From NCBI GenBank assembly GCA_031216915.1, contig CM062297.1:534214971-534278970 (forward strand): a DNA stretch of 64,000 bases. The letters run 5' to 3'. A program made the position numbers and the translations under genes. Source of the stretch: Pictodentalium vernedei (lineage: Eukaryota; Mollusca; Scaphopoda; Dentaliida; Dentaliidae). Of this stretch, positions 44,160-56,087 are shown one piece after another. The notes below the pieces were generated by a model. The model did no database searches, was not told the DNA's origin, and saw only the letters and a list, made by a program, of their open reading frames with translations. Every line of letters begins with the position of its first letter. The stretch's first letter is position 1.

Positions 44160-45411
44160 AGACTGCTCCTCCAACTGACGCAGATAGAAGGTGGAGAAAG
44201 TACAAGCATTTCTCCATTTCTCCAGTAGGCTGCCTGCATAACATCCGACAACTTGATGGAGTTAGCATAAGCCCAGGAGGTAGACAAGGCACGTACTTCA
44301 TGGGCAGAAATACGATTGGTAATACAATCATCAGTCGCTAGTCGAGCCTAAACCACACGAAGAGCAAGACAATTCCATCAAGAAATGGATTGAGGAGAGA
44401 TCTACTGTCGACCAGGAATAAGAGACAGAAAGAATCATTTCCTGCCTTTACTAATGAACTGCGTCCAGTTGAGATAAATGCGAAGTGCACGAACCAGACA
44501 GAGCAAAGGGTGATTACCCTCAGCCGAAGGAAGAGCCCTGATACAGATAGGAGGTGGAATTGTTTCTGGTATCTGATTCTTGGCTAGAGAGGAGTAATCA
44601 GTGGTAAAAGTAACACTGTTGGCAGAGCTCCTGAAAAAGACTGGATCAACAGAGAAGGAATGAAGCTCACTAACCTGTCTGGCTGTGGCAAAAGCCATCA
44701 GAAAAGCCGTCTTGTTATGAGAAAATGCATATCGACCTGGGATAAAGGTTTGAACGGTGCCCCCACCCCCACCCCTCCAAGCAAAGCAGCACCTTAGAAT
44801 GATTCCATCTTGGGGTAAGCTGCAAAATCCTAAGTCTTTTCAAAGAAAAGTGCCGAATAAGCTTGGAGAGGTATGGAATAGTGCTGATACGATGCTTTCC
44901 CACATACGAAAAGCATGGACCTGTACCCTTTGATTGTAACAGGCTGGAGACCCTGAGAATCAAACAGATATACCAGAAACTCCGCAATCTGTGTTATCAA
45001 AGGATTGGCATAATCAACAGAGTGATCAGCACACCATCGACAGAAATCCTTCCATGTAGCCGCATAGGCTAATCCAGTGAAGTGCCGCCTTGAAGAAATA
45101 CACTCCACTGCTCGTCTCGAAAAACCTCTACGGAGGAGACAGGACCTTACAAAAGATAATGGCACAATGAAGTCGGGTCGACATGAAACCTCCTCAGGTG
45201 ACCTTGGCAAAGAAGGTCGTGATGTAGAGGGAGACGTGCCGGAACCGCCACCAACAGAGAGCCGAGCTAATTGATCCACACCCGTTGAGGTGACAGGGGA
45301 GCGATCAGAATGATTCAACAACTGCAGGTTCTGATCTTGGCCAGAACCTGAGGCAGAATTGGAACTGGCGGGAAGGCTTAGCCGACACCTGATGGTTCCA
45401 ATGGGTCGCAA
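44160..45411 (-). pseudogene. DIRS tyrosine recombinase (copy A2)
   Basis: The enzyme inserts circular element DNA by site-specific recombination. The N-terminal part is the 193-codon frame 44830-45411: a helical, DNA-binding-like region with AYAATWKDFCRWC and VTIKGYRSML. The catalytic part is spread over three frames: ATARQVSELHSFS (about 44660-44700) with the first Arg, HEVRAL (about 44285-44302) supplying the His-x-x-Arg pair, and a TFYLRQL-like segment near 44200 with the candidate nucleophilic Tyr. Stops and frameshifts disable it. It is the only copy that keeps His-x-x-Arg. Confidence 0.75.
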
Positions 45412-45414
45412 AGA

Positions 45415-46978
45415 GATCGACGTGGGGACGATCCCAGAGATCGCAAAGGGACTGGAACACTGCCCTGTGAAGCATCCACTCGGTGGATATGACCATGCCC
45501 CGTCGGGACAGGGAGTCGGCTAGGACGTACAGACGACTGGGAATGTGAACAACAACCACTCCGGTGTTGACATCCTGAGCTAGCAATAGAAGATCCCAAG
45601 CCAATTCATGCCGCCCTGGTTCTGAATGTAAGAGACCACTGTCGGAGTGTCGGACAACAGAAGTACCTGACGATTCAAAAGGTGGAGGATCCACTGCCAG
45701 AAACTCAGAAGAAGAGCAAGAAGCTCCTTCTGGTTGATGTGAAGAGCTGCTTTATCCTGGTCCCATACACCATGAAGGGAAAGTCCTAGAGGATCCAACA
45801 TCGCACCTCATCCGAGATCACAGGCATCTGTCGTCAGAACACGATCAGACATGGGCAAGTCCAACGGAACTGCATAATCCACTGAATATTCATCCAAGGA
45901 AGAAGGTGACGATGAAGAGAGTCTGGTAACTGAAGCACCAGGACCAGAGGAGCGACATTCGGCCACCAACGACTGAGCAGAAAGTGTTGGAGAGGTCTGA
46001 CATGCAGCAGACGGTGAGAAATGAGATCGGTCACCGAACAGCAGAGACCGAGCAGCCGGAGAATACTCCGAGCTGTCGCGGACGTGGACTGGGACAGAGT
46101 CAGGGCGAAAGCTGAGAGAATCACAGCCCTTGCCCGGGGAACCGCCACCATATTCAGCTGAGTACAGAAGTCCATTCTCAGATGACAAAACGATGGAGAA
46201 GGGACCAGGTCCGACTTCTCCTCGTTGACTCTGAACCCTAGCGACATGAGCAAACTCAACAATGTATCGACAACTGACTCCAGAAGAGCAGCACTGGAGT
46301 GCCTCTGGAGGATATCGTCCTGATATGCCGAAGTAGTCACCCTGGACTGTGTGCGATGGAAGGCTATCACACGTGACATCAGTCGGGTGAAGGCCCAAGG
46401 ATGCCAGGTTGAGGCCGAAAGGCATGGCCTTGAACTGGTAAACTCGTCCCAGAAAAGCGAACCTGAGATACTTTCGCGATGTCCGATGAATCAGAACGTG
46501 AAAGTAAGTATCTCGCAGGTTGATACTGGAAGCGAAATCTCCCTGGTGACTGGAGTGGCGAACCGACCTGAAAGTCTCCATGCTGAACTTGGGAGCAATG
46601 ATAGACTGGTTCAGGATACTCAGATCGATAACTGGTCGGAGTCAGCAGTCCTTCTTCGGCACCAAGTACAGGCGGGAATAAAATCCCACAGAATGAATGT
46701 TCTTGACAACCTCAATCGTCCCCTGTGACAGAAGACTGTCTATCTCCATGATCAAAAGTTCCAGACATGAAACATCTGAAGGAGCTTGTGTTGGAAGAGG
46801 CACTCTTGACAGAGTGGGGTGCCTCCGGAAGGATATTCGAAGCCGAGATCGAACAACATCTAACATCCAAGGATCGGATGTGATTGTGGTCCAATGGTAT
46901 CCTTTCTCCAACCTGGGATGAATCGAGGTGAGGATCTTCATCTCGAGCCCCGGCAAGGCCCGCAAGAGGGGAAACCAC
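45415..46978 (-). pseudogene. DIRS reverse transcriptase-RNase H (copy A2)
   Basis: It is homologous to the 511-codon protein of copy A1 but broken into at least four frames. Visible: FYSRLYLVPKKD (about 46650), MPFGLNLASLG (about 46410), AYQDDILQRHSS (about 46320; the catalytic box is YQDD, not YLDD), TTDACDLG (about 45815), INQKELLALLL (about 45740) and HIPSRLYVLADSLSRRG (about 45500). RNase H residues are largely retained. The protein cannot be made whole. Confidence 0.82.
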
Positions 46979-46999
46979 CTCCTCTACTAGATGAATGAT

Positions 47000-48313
47000 C
47001 CTGAGTCTCCCTCTGGTCTGCCGAAGCTTACCCTTACCACGTGAGTAAGAAGTAGAAGCCGCGGCAGGGAGATCAGCCCTTGGCTTTGCAGAGGAAGCAG
47101 AAGGCGATTGTTATGCTTAGAACGGCCCCTGCCTCCAACAGAAGCTTGATCAAGATGTCGAAGCTGCAGTGATCTTTGGAAGAATGACGCAGGACGTCAT
47201 CCCGGACCGTCGCCATGGATCCATGGAAAAGTCGTGGACCAACCAAAGAAGCGGATCAAAGAGCAGCACGCTGCCCCTCAGGAAGGGAATGGCTTGTGTC
47301 CAACACAGCGTCCCAACGAACTAATTCCAAGTTAGCTGTGTTACAGGCATGCTTGTGAGTAAGATGCATGAGCGCCTTGGAAATCACATGCAAAGGGGCC
47401 TGTATTTTGTCAAACCTATCTGGAGGCAGATAAGCAGCCAAAGCAGAGATGACGTGATCGGAGAGAGAAAGCATGCCCAGCATCTCTCTCGATAAGCTCA
47501 ACAGGGACTCCAGAGGCGCGATAGGAATAATGCCCAACTTGGGCTTGGAAAGTCCTGATCCAAGACCACCAAAGTCTGGCAGACTGATGGATTGGCAGAA
47601 TCGTAGGAAAAATAATGCACTGGAGACAAAAAGGTGTCAGCCCTGGTGAAGAACGAAGTCTTCATAGCCTTGGAACTCAGCTTAGAGTCCAAAGCTGCAA
47701 ACGCTTCAACCAACTGTACCGACTGGCACGGTCGAAGGCACCCAGAAGCGGGTTGCTCCACAGGCTGGAGGTGCGCAACCAATGATCGCGGCCTGGCTGA
47801 CACGTCGGCTGGTCTGACGGTTTGAGATCCGGAAGGAATTCAAACACAAAGTCAAGAGCTGCCCCCAAGTCTGAAGACTGTTGGCCCTCAACATCAGGTA
47901 TGTCTGAACCATCCTGTGAGTCAGAAGTCACATAGCCCATCACAGGCAAATCAGCTGATGCCTCCCATGGTATAGGCACACCAGGGCGATCAGAAGTGGC
48001 CTGCTTCCAATCCTGGGAGGCGGCACCATGGGGGGGGGGGGGGGGGCGCCTGTAAACCACTAGTAGCCTCACTGGAGGCAACGGGAAGGCCCTTGGAAAG
48101 AACCTGAGTGAGCAAGGAAAGGGCCTCCCTAAACTCACAGCCCGTGGCAGCCGGTTTGATGTGGGAACGAACCGGCAAAGTGGCTTCACTTCTGACCGTC
48201 TGAACCAGCGAAGGGTCACGATCCTCCAGAACACCTGATGCGGGGGTGACGGGTGGCAGCCGAAACATCTGCAGGCAAATGCTGATAGGGGTATACCAGA
48301 TCCTGAGGATCAA
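47000..48313 (-). pseudogene. DIRS gag-like ORF (copy A2)
   Basis: Overlapping fragments (47256-47537, 47498-47803, 47677-48234, 47990-48313) match the gag-like protein of copy A1, for example DLGAALDFVFEFLPDLKPSD and LSREMLGMLSLSDHV. Frameshifts separate them. A poly-G tract at 48030-48047 gives a proline run inside the gene. The segment matching the A1 TAG reads through here. Confidence 0.65.
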
Positions 48314-49104
48314 CAGTGCGGGTACTCAGGAGAGTCACCATGGACCTCTAAGGGACAGAAGGTCCATGCTGCACAAAAAGCATCGCTCCTGCAAAACTGG
48401 CTGTCGGACCAGAGTGCGTGGACGGAAACGCAACGAAGTCCATGGTGAACCCACCAGGAACATCCGAATCCAAAGAGAAGGCTGCTGGGCCTGACGGCTG
48501 AGAGACCACAGAACAGGGTTCGTCTGGCAGCCCCTTCCAACTTCGCCAAGTTGAAGTCAGGGAAGGCTGAGTCGATATCCCACGTCTACACTACCAGACA
48601 TTTCTACAGACCCCTGCAGGGATAAGTAAGGCCGGCTGAAACGGTGACCGAAGATGTTGCAGACGGAACAGCAGTAGCAGCAGATACGATGGGAACTGTT
48701 GAAAAGTGGAGAGAGCAATCGAGCTCGGTCTGAAGAACACCCATTACAAGTGGCACACAAGAAGCATGGGAATCGTCCACATGCTTGGGCAAAAGGCATT
48801 GCCCTCAAGGAACAATCCTGGGCATAACAGAGGTGAGACCAGTAGAAGAAAAGGTGAACTCAACAGATGTAGAAAGTAGAACACCCCCAACTATGAGAGA
48901 AAGGTGGCAGAAAAAAAAGGACTGGCAGGAACACAACAGAACCCAGACGGCCGACAGGGACCCAAAAAACAGAAATTCTGCCTTCAACAGAGAAGAGAAA
49001 TCCTGTCCATACAGCCCCCAACTGACACCTAACTCCAATAATAATAATAATATCCAAAAGGATAACATAAATTTATCAACCAAAGATTATATGTCTGAAC
49101 CGCA
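48314..49104 (-). repeat. DIRS leader region (copy A2), few tandem units
   Basis: Carries a single CTTCGCCAAGTTGAAGTC unit and none of the 103-bp CATCCCCCACGGAGG units seen four times in A1. It also has the (AAT)n tract near 49035, which matches the tract near 62447 in A3. Confidence 0.6.
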
Positions 49105-50395
49105 CGGTACGCGAAATTTAAGATGGCCGCCAATGGCCATTTTGTTCCGAAATTGGGTGTAATCAGTTTTTTTGTACAGAACTTCTATATGAAAGTTCGG
49201 ATTTGAATAAATTTTTGTATTTGAATGTTTAGTAACAGGCAATACATCACATATAATACGGGTTTTGTTCCCGTGCAAAAATTTTGCAAATTAGGGAAAC
49301 TTTGATTTATTCAGTGCTACTACTAATACACAGGAAGTGCACACCTTCCGTGTTTTTCGTTTCCAGATTCTAACTTTCCTTATAGTCAGTCGATTTTGAT
49401 GAAATTTGGGTAGTAGATCACTTTCATCAATTGTGGGTCCAAGTTCGAATATGGGCATTTTCCGTGCATATTTAATTAGGTTGCTGAAATTTGATTGGCT
49501 GACGGTTTCCAGACTCTAACTTTCCTTAAAATCAACCGATTTCGATGAAATTTCATATATGGATTACTTTTATCAATACCTAGGTCAAGTTCAAATGTGG
49601 GAAATTTTATACCGAAAATCTGTCCGTCTGCCCCGTGTATAAATGCACCTCGGACTAAAAGTCTTCATGAAACGTCTTGGGTATCTTTGTTATCATTGTG
49701 AGACCAGAATATGTGTTTTGGTTAAAAATTCAAGTTTTTTGTACAGAACTTCTATATGAAAGTTCGGATTTGAATAAATTTTTGTATGAATGTTTAGTAA
49801 CATGCAATACATCACATATAATATGGGTTTTGTTCTTGTGCAAAAATTATGTAAATTAGGGTAACTTTTGATTTATTCAGTGCTACTACTAATACACAGT
49901 AAGTGCACACCTTCTGTGTTTTTCGTTTCCAGACTCTAACTTTCCTTACAGTCAGTCGATTTCGATGAAATTTGGGTAGTAGATCACTTTCATCAATTGT
50001 GGGTGCAAGTTCGAACATGGGCATTTTCTGCACATATTTAATTAGGCTGCTCAAATTTGATTGGCTGATGGTTTCCAGTCTCTAACTTTCCTTAGAGTCA
50101 ACTGATTTCAATGAAATTTCATATATGGATTACTTTTCACATCAGTTTAATGGAATATGTCTTATCATACAGTCTTAATTTTTAGTGATTCTCACAGTTA
50201 TACTCCACATCACTTTACTTGCTTTGACAGTGACCTCCGTGAAAATAAATCTGATAACCACTGTCTGAAGCACTGTTTGTTCTGTCTCTTCTAAATAACT
50301 TCCACTTGCAACTCAACTATATTCCACTGGATGCATTAATTCCCCTTGAAACTGCTACCCAGTGGGAGACATGAATTCACTGAATTTGCTTGTTA
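49105..50395. repeat. Inserted repeat block interrupting DIRS copy A2
   Basis: Two long units begin with TTTTTGTACAGAACTTCTAT (near 49168 and 49736) and continue through ATACATCACATATAAT and TTTCCAGA(T/C)TCTAACTTTCCTTA. They are related, in inverted orientation, to the tandem units at 28155-29055. DIRS A2 leader lies to the left and its ITR to the right. About 100 bp of DIRS sequence is missing at the junction compared with A3. Confidence 0.7.
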
Positions 50396-50407
50396 TTATT
50401 ATTATTA

Positions 50408-50757
50408 TTCTAGTCACAGGCAACCATTATCAACGAGTTGTATTATCACTGTTTCGTAATACAAATGGCTGCAAGTCGTTCCAGGACGGCGGAAGAAAAA
50501 AGAATGATTCATTAGTTACATGACTGCGCATTGGTACTGGAAGCCGGGGATCTGTACAGGGAGAAGAGTGTCCCCTACTGGGTGTGCGGCGGTAGCACTC
50601 AACCCAGTTTTGGCATATTTTTTCTTGGTGCTTTTGCACCACTTTTCTTTCCCAAATCCCTTGGGAAAAATCAAAATAGAGAGTATATTTTCTGTGTTAG
50701 GGACTTCCACTGTAGTGCAAGCCTGTAGTAAACAATTATAGGGTAGGTTGATAAGAA
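50408..50757 (-). repeat. 5' inverted terminal repeat of DIRS copy A2
   Basis: Matches the right-hand ITR of copy A3: TATCACTGTTTCGTAAT, TTTTGCACCACTTTTCTTTCCC, AAAATAGAGAGTAT and CACTGTAGTGCAAGCCTGTAGTAAACAA, ending at ATAAGAAAT. Confidence 0.85.
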
Positions 50758-52344
50758 ATGAAAGGATTCTGACAGGTGAATCTGATGAAGAAGATTTTTG
50801 AAGAAATTCCCTCATGCTGCACTAAGTTAAATTTCTGGTTCCCATATGGAGCCCAAATATTAACCCAGGCAGTTGAATTAAACAAACATGAATCTGCCAG
50901 CCAAAAAGAGAGGCTGTATACTAAATATGAAAGCATTCTGACTGGTGGATCTGAAGAAGAAGATTTTTAAAGAAATTTCCTCATATTGCACTAAGTTAAA
51001 AGTTGGACTACCATAGCGTGCCCAAATATACACCTAGGGCCCCAATTTGAACGAACTTGAATCTGACCTCCCTAGAAATGTTGTATACCAAATATAAAAG
51101 CATTCCGACTGGTGGATCTGAAGAAGAAAATTTTTAAAGAAATTTCCTCATATTGTACGAAGTTAAAATTTAGGCTACCATAGCATGCCCAAATATACAC
51201 CTAAGGACCCAATTTGAACGAACTTGAATCTGACCTCCCTAGAGATGTTGTATACCAAATATGAAAGCATTCCGACTGTGGATCTGAAGAAGCAGATTTT
51301 TAAAGAAATTTCCTCATATTGTACGAAGTTAAAATTTGGGCTACCATAGCGAGCCCGAATCTATACCTAGGAACCCAGTTTGAACAAACTTAAATCTACC
51401 CACTCGCACCCCCCTCCCCCCCCCCACTCCCAGAGATGTTGTATACCAAATATGAAAGCATTCTGACTGGTGGATCTGAAGAAGAAGATTTTTAAAAATT
51501 ATCCCCATACTGAATTGAAAGAATATTTCCCATATTGAACTAAGTTAAAAATTCGGGCTCATGTATTGAGCCCAAATAAGAACCAATGGGCTTTATTTTA
51601 ACAAACCTGTATCATACCCTCCTATGAATGCTGTAGACCGAATATCAAAAGATTCTGACCACTGGTGCTGGAGAAAAGATCTATTAAAAGTTTTGCAAAT
51701 ATGCTGACTCAGCATTTTTTTTTATGCCCTGTACAGAACACACTAAGATAAACAATGGCAATTTTTTTTGCCATTCAATTCTACTGGTCTTAAGGAAGCC
51801 CAAATATTAACCTAGGGACTTGGTTTGGACAATCTTGAATCTGACCCTCATAACAATGATGTATACTAAACATTAAAATATTCTGAATGGTGGTTCTAAA
51901 GAAGATTTTGAAAGAATATTCCCCATATTGAACTAAGTTAAAAATTCGGGCTCATGTATTGAGCCCAAATAAGAACCAATGGGCTTTATTTTAACAAACC
52001 TGTATCATACCCTCCTGTGAATGCTGTAGACTGAATATCAAAAGATTCTGACCACTGGTGCTGGAGAAAAGATTTATTAAAATATGCAGACTCAGCATTT
52101 TTTTTTATGCCCTGTACAGAACACACTAACATAAACAATGGCAATTTTTTTTACCATTCAATTCTACTGGTCTTAAGGATGCTTCATACCAAATAACAGA
52201 TCTCTGTTCCATGTGGTTTGGGAAATATTTCTATTTTTAGGACCTGCGGTTCCCATAGGGATGCGGGAATTATTTTTTTGCATGAGTCAAGTACTTATGA
52301 TCCAATAATACCACATACCAAATTTGGTTCAAATCAGACCATCG
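50758..52344 (+). mobile_element. AGGTGAGC-family repeat, copy vi, left part (5'-truncated)
   Basis: It starts abruptly in the middle of a unit (GAAAGGATTCTGACAGGTG) right at the end of DIRS A2, so the 5' hairpin is missing. Several units of about 190 bp follow, with a poly-C-rich tract near 51405, then the distal section that also occurs in copy iii near 31700-31990. It is interrupted at 52344 by the DIRS-like element B and continues at 56305. Confidence 0.8.
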
Positions 52345-52585
52345 GTTCAGAAAATTATAAATTTAAAGTAATTTGTATATTTTTATACTTACCAATGGCT
52401 CAGACTAGCTGGTGCTTAACTCAAAGTTATTAAGGGCCAAACACAAATTTTGAACCCCCCCAATCCCCCAAATTTGCTTGCAAAACCGAAAATTAGAAGT
52501 CCTATCTGGCCCCCCATACATTTACTCTCCGCACATGTGCAGACGTCAGGAAGTGACCGGAATTGGCGCCAACATCATTCTTTGT
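52345..52585. repeat. Left inverted terminal repeat of element B
   Basis: It contains TATACTTACCAATGGCTCAG, AGCTGGTGCTTAACTC, TTTGCTTGCAAAACCGAAAA, CATTTACTCTCCGCACATG and CCAACATCATTCTTTGT. All are found as complements at 56088-56304. Confidence 0.88.
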
Positions 52586-52654
52586 AAAAGAGAGTACTAC
52601 ATAATAATTCAGTGGGGAGGAATGAGTGCCCAGTCATGGGAGGGCTATCTCCAT

Positions 52655-52740
52655 CTGGGCCATTGGTAAGTATAAAAATATACAAATTACTTTAAATTTA
52701 TAATATTTTTACACTGTAAACCAATGGCCCAGATTAGCTG
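52655..52740. repeat. Internal complementary region of element B
   Basis: Bases 52655-52700 are the reverse complement of the left outer edge (52345-52400). Bases 52701-52740 are the reverse complement of the right outer edge (56265-56304). The two ends are therefore represented side by side, as needed to template a circle junction in DIRS replication. Confidence 0.87.
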
Positions 52741-53081
52741 AATCGTAGATCGTAGGACTTCAGAATTAGTAGATCAACATAGTTCCAATCCTGTAATCCA
52801 AGGTGAAAGAAAATTAAAATTATGAGGATGTTGACAATGTAAACAACGTCAACGAAAACAAGACATCATGCACACAAAAAGGCCCAAAATCAGAACCAAT
52901 TGAAATGCTATCAGATGCAAAGCTAGATCTTCATACGAAGAAAAAACGATACATCGGATAGAAGATGCAAGACTAAATGATGTAACACTCCTAGGGTGAG
53001 TATGTAAACCTGGGGAAAAAACAGAATAATATTCTGTAATATATGTTAAACTCCCAAGAAATTTAATAAAAAAATTTCAAC

Positions 53082-55768
53082 TAGAGGCTCCGCAGAGCCT
53101 GTAATTGCTCACCTGTAAATACATATAAAAAATGTGATTTCCCATAGGCTTTCCATGGTAACTATGAGCTGCAATTGTGGCCATGTTTTGCAAGATTGCA
53201 TCAACATTACATGAGGAACATTGGTAGAAGGTGTCCCAGTCTTCAAACACATGAAATTTCAAAACATTTGAATCCATCAAACAGAATCATAGAATGTCTC
53301 TGGTGGCCATATTTTCCAGCCAATGGGAACAAAAAGAGGATCGTTTGTTGAGGGCCTCCTATAAACCATCCTTGCCAAGTTTTTGATTCATGTCAGCTCA
53401 ATAGTTCCAGAGAGAAGATGAAAATGTGATTTCCTATAGTTTTTTTCCATAGTAACTATAAACTGCAATTGTGGCCATGTTTGCAATACGATCAACATTA
53501 AAATGAGAAATGTTGGTGGAGGGTGTCCCAGTTATCAACCATGCAAAGTTTCAAAACATTTGGCCCTGTGCTTTCAGAGGAGAAGAGTTTTCAAAATTGA
53601 CCAATCAGAATCAAAGAATGGTTCTGGCGGCCACATTTTTTTCACCCAAAAGGAATAAAATGAGTAACAGTTGTAGAGAACCTCTCATAGACAATGCCTG
53701 CCAAGCCTGGTTCACATTGGCTCAGTACTTTCAGTGAAGATGATGAAAATGTGATTTCCTATAGGGTTTCTATAGTAACTATAAGCCACAATTGCAGCCA
53801 TAGTTGCAACCCGATGAAGATTAAAATGAGGATCATTGGTAGAGGGGGTTACAGTCATCAGCCATACTAAGTTTTCAAACCATTTGGCCTTATAGTTTCT
53901 AGAAGATTTTCTTGAAAATTAACACATTTAGGAATTCTGTTTTCAACAAAAAAAAATCAGTAAAAGAAGGTTAAATATTTTTGAAAAATTACAACTTTTT
54001 TCAGACAGTATTCTCTTTTCAAAATAGCTTTGGATAGGCAAAAGGGTTACAGGAAAGACATTACTCAAATTTTTGTCAAATCTTAAAAAGATATACAATA
54101 ATTACTGTCATCTAAGCTGACATGATTGCAAGAGTGTTAGAAAAATCTTCTCCTGTTTTCTCCAAACACCTGTCAACAACCAAGATTATCTGATAAGTAA
54201 CATGAGTAATGAGCATCTATCAGCAACCATGTACAGTTCCAATAGTTTACAGTTAAGCCAGAATAAGTTGTAGGATAATCCTATAAACTGTGTATCTTTT
54301 TCTCTTCCTACCAGGATAAGACCAGAAGCTGACATCATTTTCTGGAAAGCTCTCACTGATAGCTTTCCAGAAAATGTCAGATTCTGATCTTGTCAGGGCA
54401 GGAGCAGAGTTTACTTAGTTTATTGCAGTTATGCTACAGCTTATTTTGACTTGTACTGTATACACAATATTTCATTTTTTTTTCTTCTTCCAGTTCTCAG
54501 TGGAGAAAACTGGAACCAACCCTTACCAGATTCTCAAAAATCAAGTATTTCTGCTTACAGTACCGATCTTCATGCAGACAGGAGAGGCATTGGGTTAAGC
54601 ATTAGAATATAGCCTCTGGTGGCCACATATTTCCATCCTCTCATAGACCATTCCTGTGAAGTTTGGCTCATGTCGGCTCAGTTGTTTCAGAGAAGAAGAT
54701 GAAAATGTGATTTCCCATAGGGTTTCTATAGAAAATATAAGCCGCAATTGTGGCCATGTTTATAACCCGATCAACATTAAATGAGGATCGTTAGTAGAGA
54801 GGGTCCCAGTCATCACTTATATGAAGTATCAAAACATTTGGCCTGGCAGTTTCAGAGAAGAAGATTTTTGAAAATCCACCTATCAGAATCAAAGAATGCC
54901 TCTGGCGGCCATGTTTTTCAACCCACGGGAACAAAATGAGGATCGTTTGTAGAGGACCTCCCATAGACCATCCCTGCCAGGTTTGGATGACGTCGGCTCA
55001 GTTGTCCCGGAGAAGAAGATGAAAATGTGATTTCCCATAGGGTGTCTATAGTAACTATAAGCCGCAATTGTGGCCATGTTTGCAACCCGTTCAACATTGA
55101 ATGAGGATTGTTGGTAGAGGGGGTCCCAGTCATCATTTATGTGAAGCATCAAAACATTTCGCCTGGCAGTTTCAGAGAAGATTTTTGAAAATCTACCAAT
55201 CAGAATCGAAGAATGCCTCTGGCGGCCATGTTTTTCAACCCACGGGAACAAAATGAGGATTGTTTGTAGAGGACCTCCCATAGACCATCCCTGCCAGGTT
55301 TGGTTCACGTTGGCTCAGCTGTTACACAGAAGAAGATGAAAATGTGATTTCCCATAGGGTTTCTATAGTAAATAAAAGCCGCAATTGTGGCCATGTTTAC
55401 AACCCGATCAACATTAAATGAGGATCGTTGGTAGGGGGGGGTCCCAGTCATCACTTATGTGAAGTATCGAAACATTTGGCCTGTCAGTTTCAGAGGAGAA
55501 GATTTTTGAAAATCCACCAAAACCAGAATCAAAGAATGCCTCTGGAAGCCATGTTTTTCATCCGACAGGAACAAAATGAGGATCGTTTGTAGAGGACCTC
55601 CCATAGACCATTCCTGCCAAGTTTGGTTCACACCGGCTCAGCGGTTACAGAGAAGAAGATGAAAATGTGATAAGTTTACGATGCTAGACGGCGGACGATG
55701 GACGACAGACGACGGACGGCAAGTGATGAGAAAAGCTCACATGGCCTTTTAGGTCAGGTGAGCTAATA
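53082..55768 (+). mobile_element. AGGTGAGC-family repeat, copy v, nested in element B
   Basis: The left end has a perfect hairpin AGGCTC-CGCA-GAGCCT (53085-53100) followed by GCTCACCTG. The right end has GACGGAC-type repeats, AAGTGATGAGAAAAGC and a hairpin (55734-55764) with TGGCCTTTTAGGTCA, followed by GGTGAGCTAA. The interior holds about six units of about 330 bp with GAAAATGTGATTTCC, GGCCATGTTT and GACCTCCCATAGACCAT. An unrelated segment of about 680 bp (about 53922-54600) interrupts the array. Confidence 0.85.
54311..54398. repeat. Long imperfect hairpin inside repeat copy v
   Basis: The core TTTTCTGGAAAGCT pairs perfectly with AGCTTTCCAGAAAA across a loop of about 9 bases. Outside it, AGAAGCTGACA pairs with TGTCAGATTCT with small bulges, giving arms of nearly 40 nt. 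It lies within the 680-bp segment that interrupts copy v. Confidence 0.8.
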
Positions 55769-56087
55769 AAAAAATAGCCAAAAAGCTTATAAGTTTAACA
55801 GGAAGGGTTCATGGAAGGATAGGGAAGGAATACTTTACAAACAGTGGAATAATCATTATCAAAAATGATGATGTCAGGCATATGTCCCGAAATTGGGAAA
55901 CATAAAATCATTTTATAAATATTATTAAATTACAGCCCTGAACGTCCAAAACCACCGTTGAACACTTCCTTCATCCAATAACAGCCTTGTATCCACCAAT
56001 TCTTGCATTGATTTGTGTCTGGCATCCTCAAAAAAGGAGATTTTAAAGCACAAATGTCATTTCATTGTTGATGACTTTAGGGCCAAA

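Larger units (their letters stand above)
44153..50757 (-). mobile_element. DIRS-family retrotransposon, copy A2, 3'-truncated and interrupted
   Basis: Read on the minus strand: 5' inverted terminal repeat (50410-50757), an interruption by tandem repeats (49105-50395), leader, gag-like, RT-RNase H, then recombinase ending at 44153 against AGGTGAGC copy iv. The 3' ITR and internal complementary region are absent. Sequence matches copies A1 and A3 along the shared length. Confidence 0.85.

Noticed and set aside
53922..54600. Segment interrupting repeat copy v as a defined transposon
   Set aside because: I could not find terminal inverted repeats or a target duplication at its edges, so only the internal hairpin is reported.
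21808..55768. AGGTGAGC repeats as Helitrons (3' hairpin followed by CTAA)
   Set aside because: The 3' end fits a Helitron, but the 5' end does not start with a consistent TC, both ends carry hairpins and complementary sequence, and no Rep/helicase coding is present. Left open rather than assigned.
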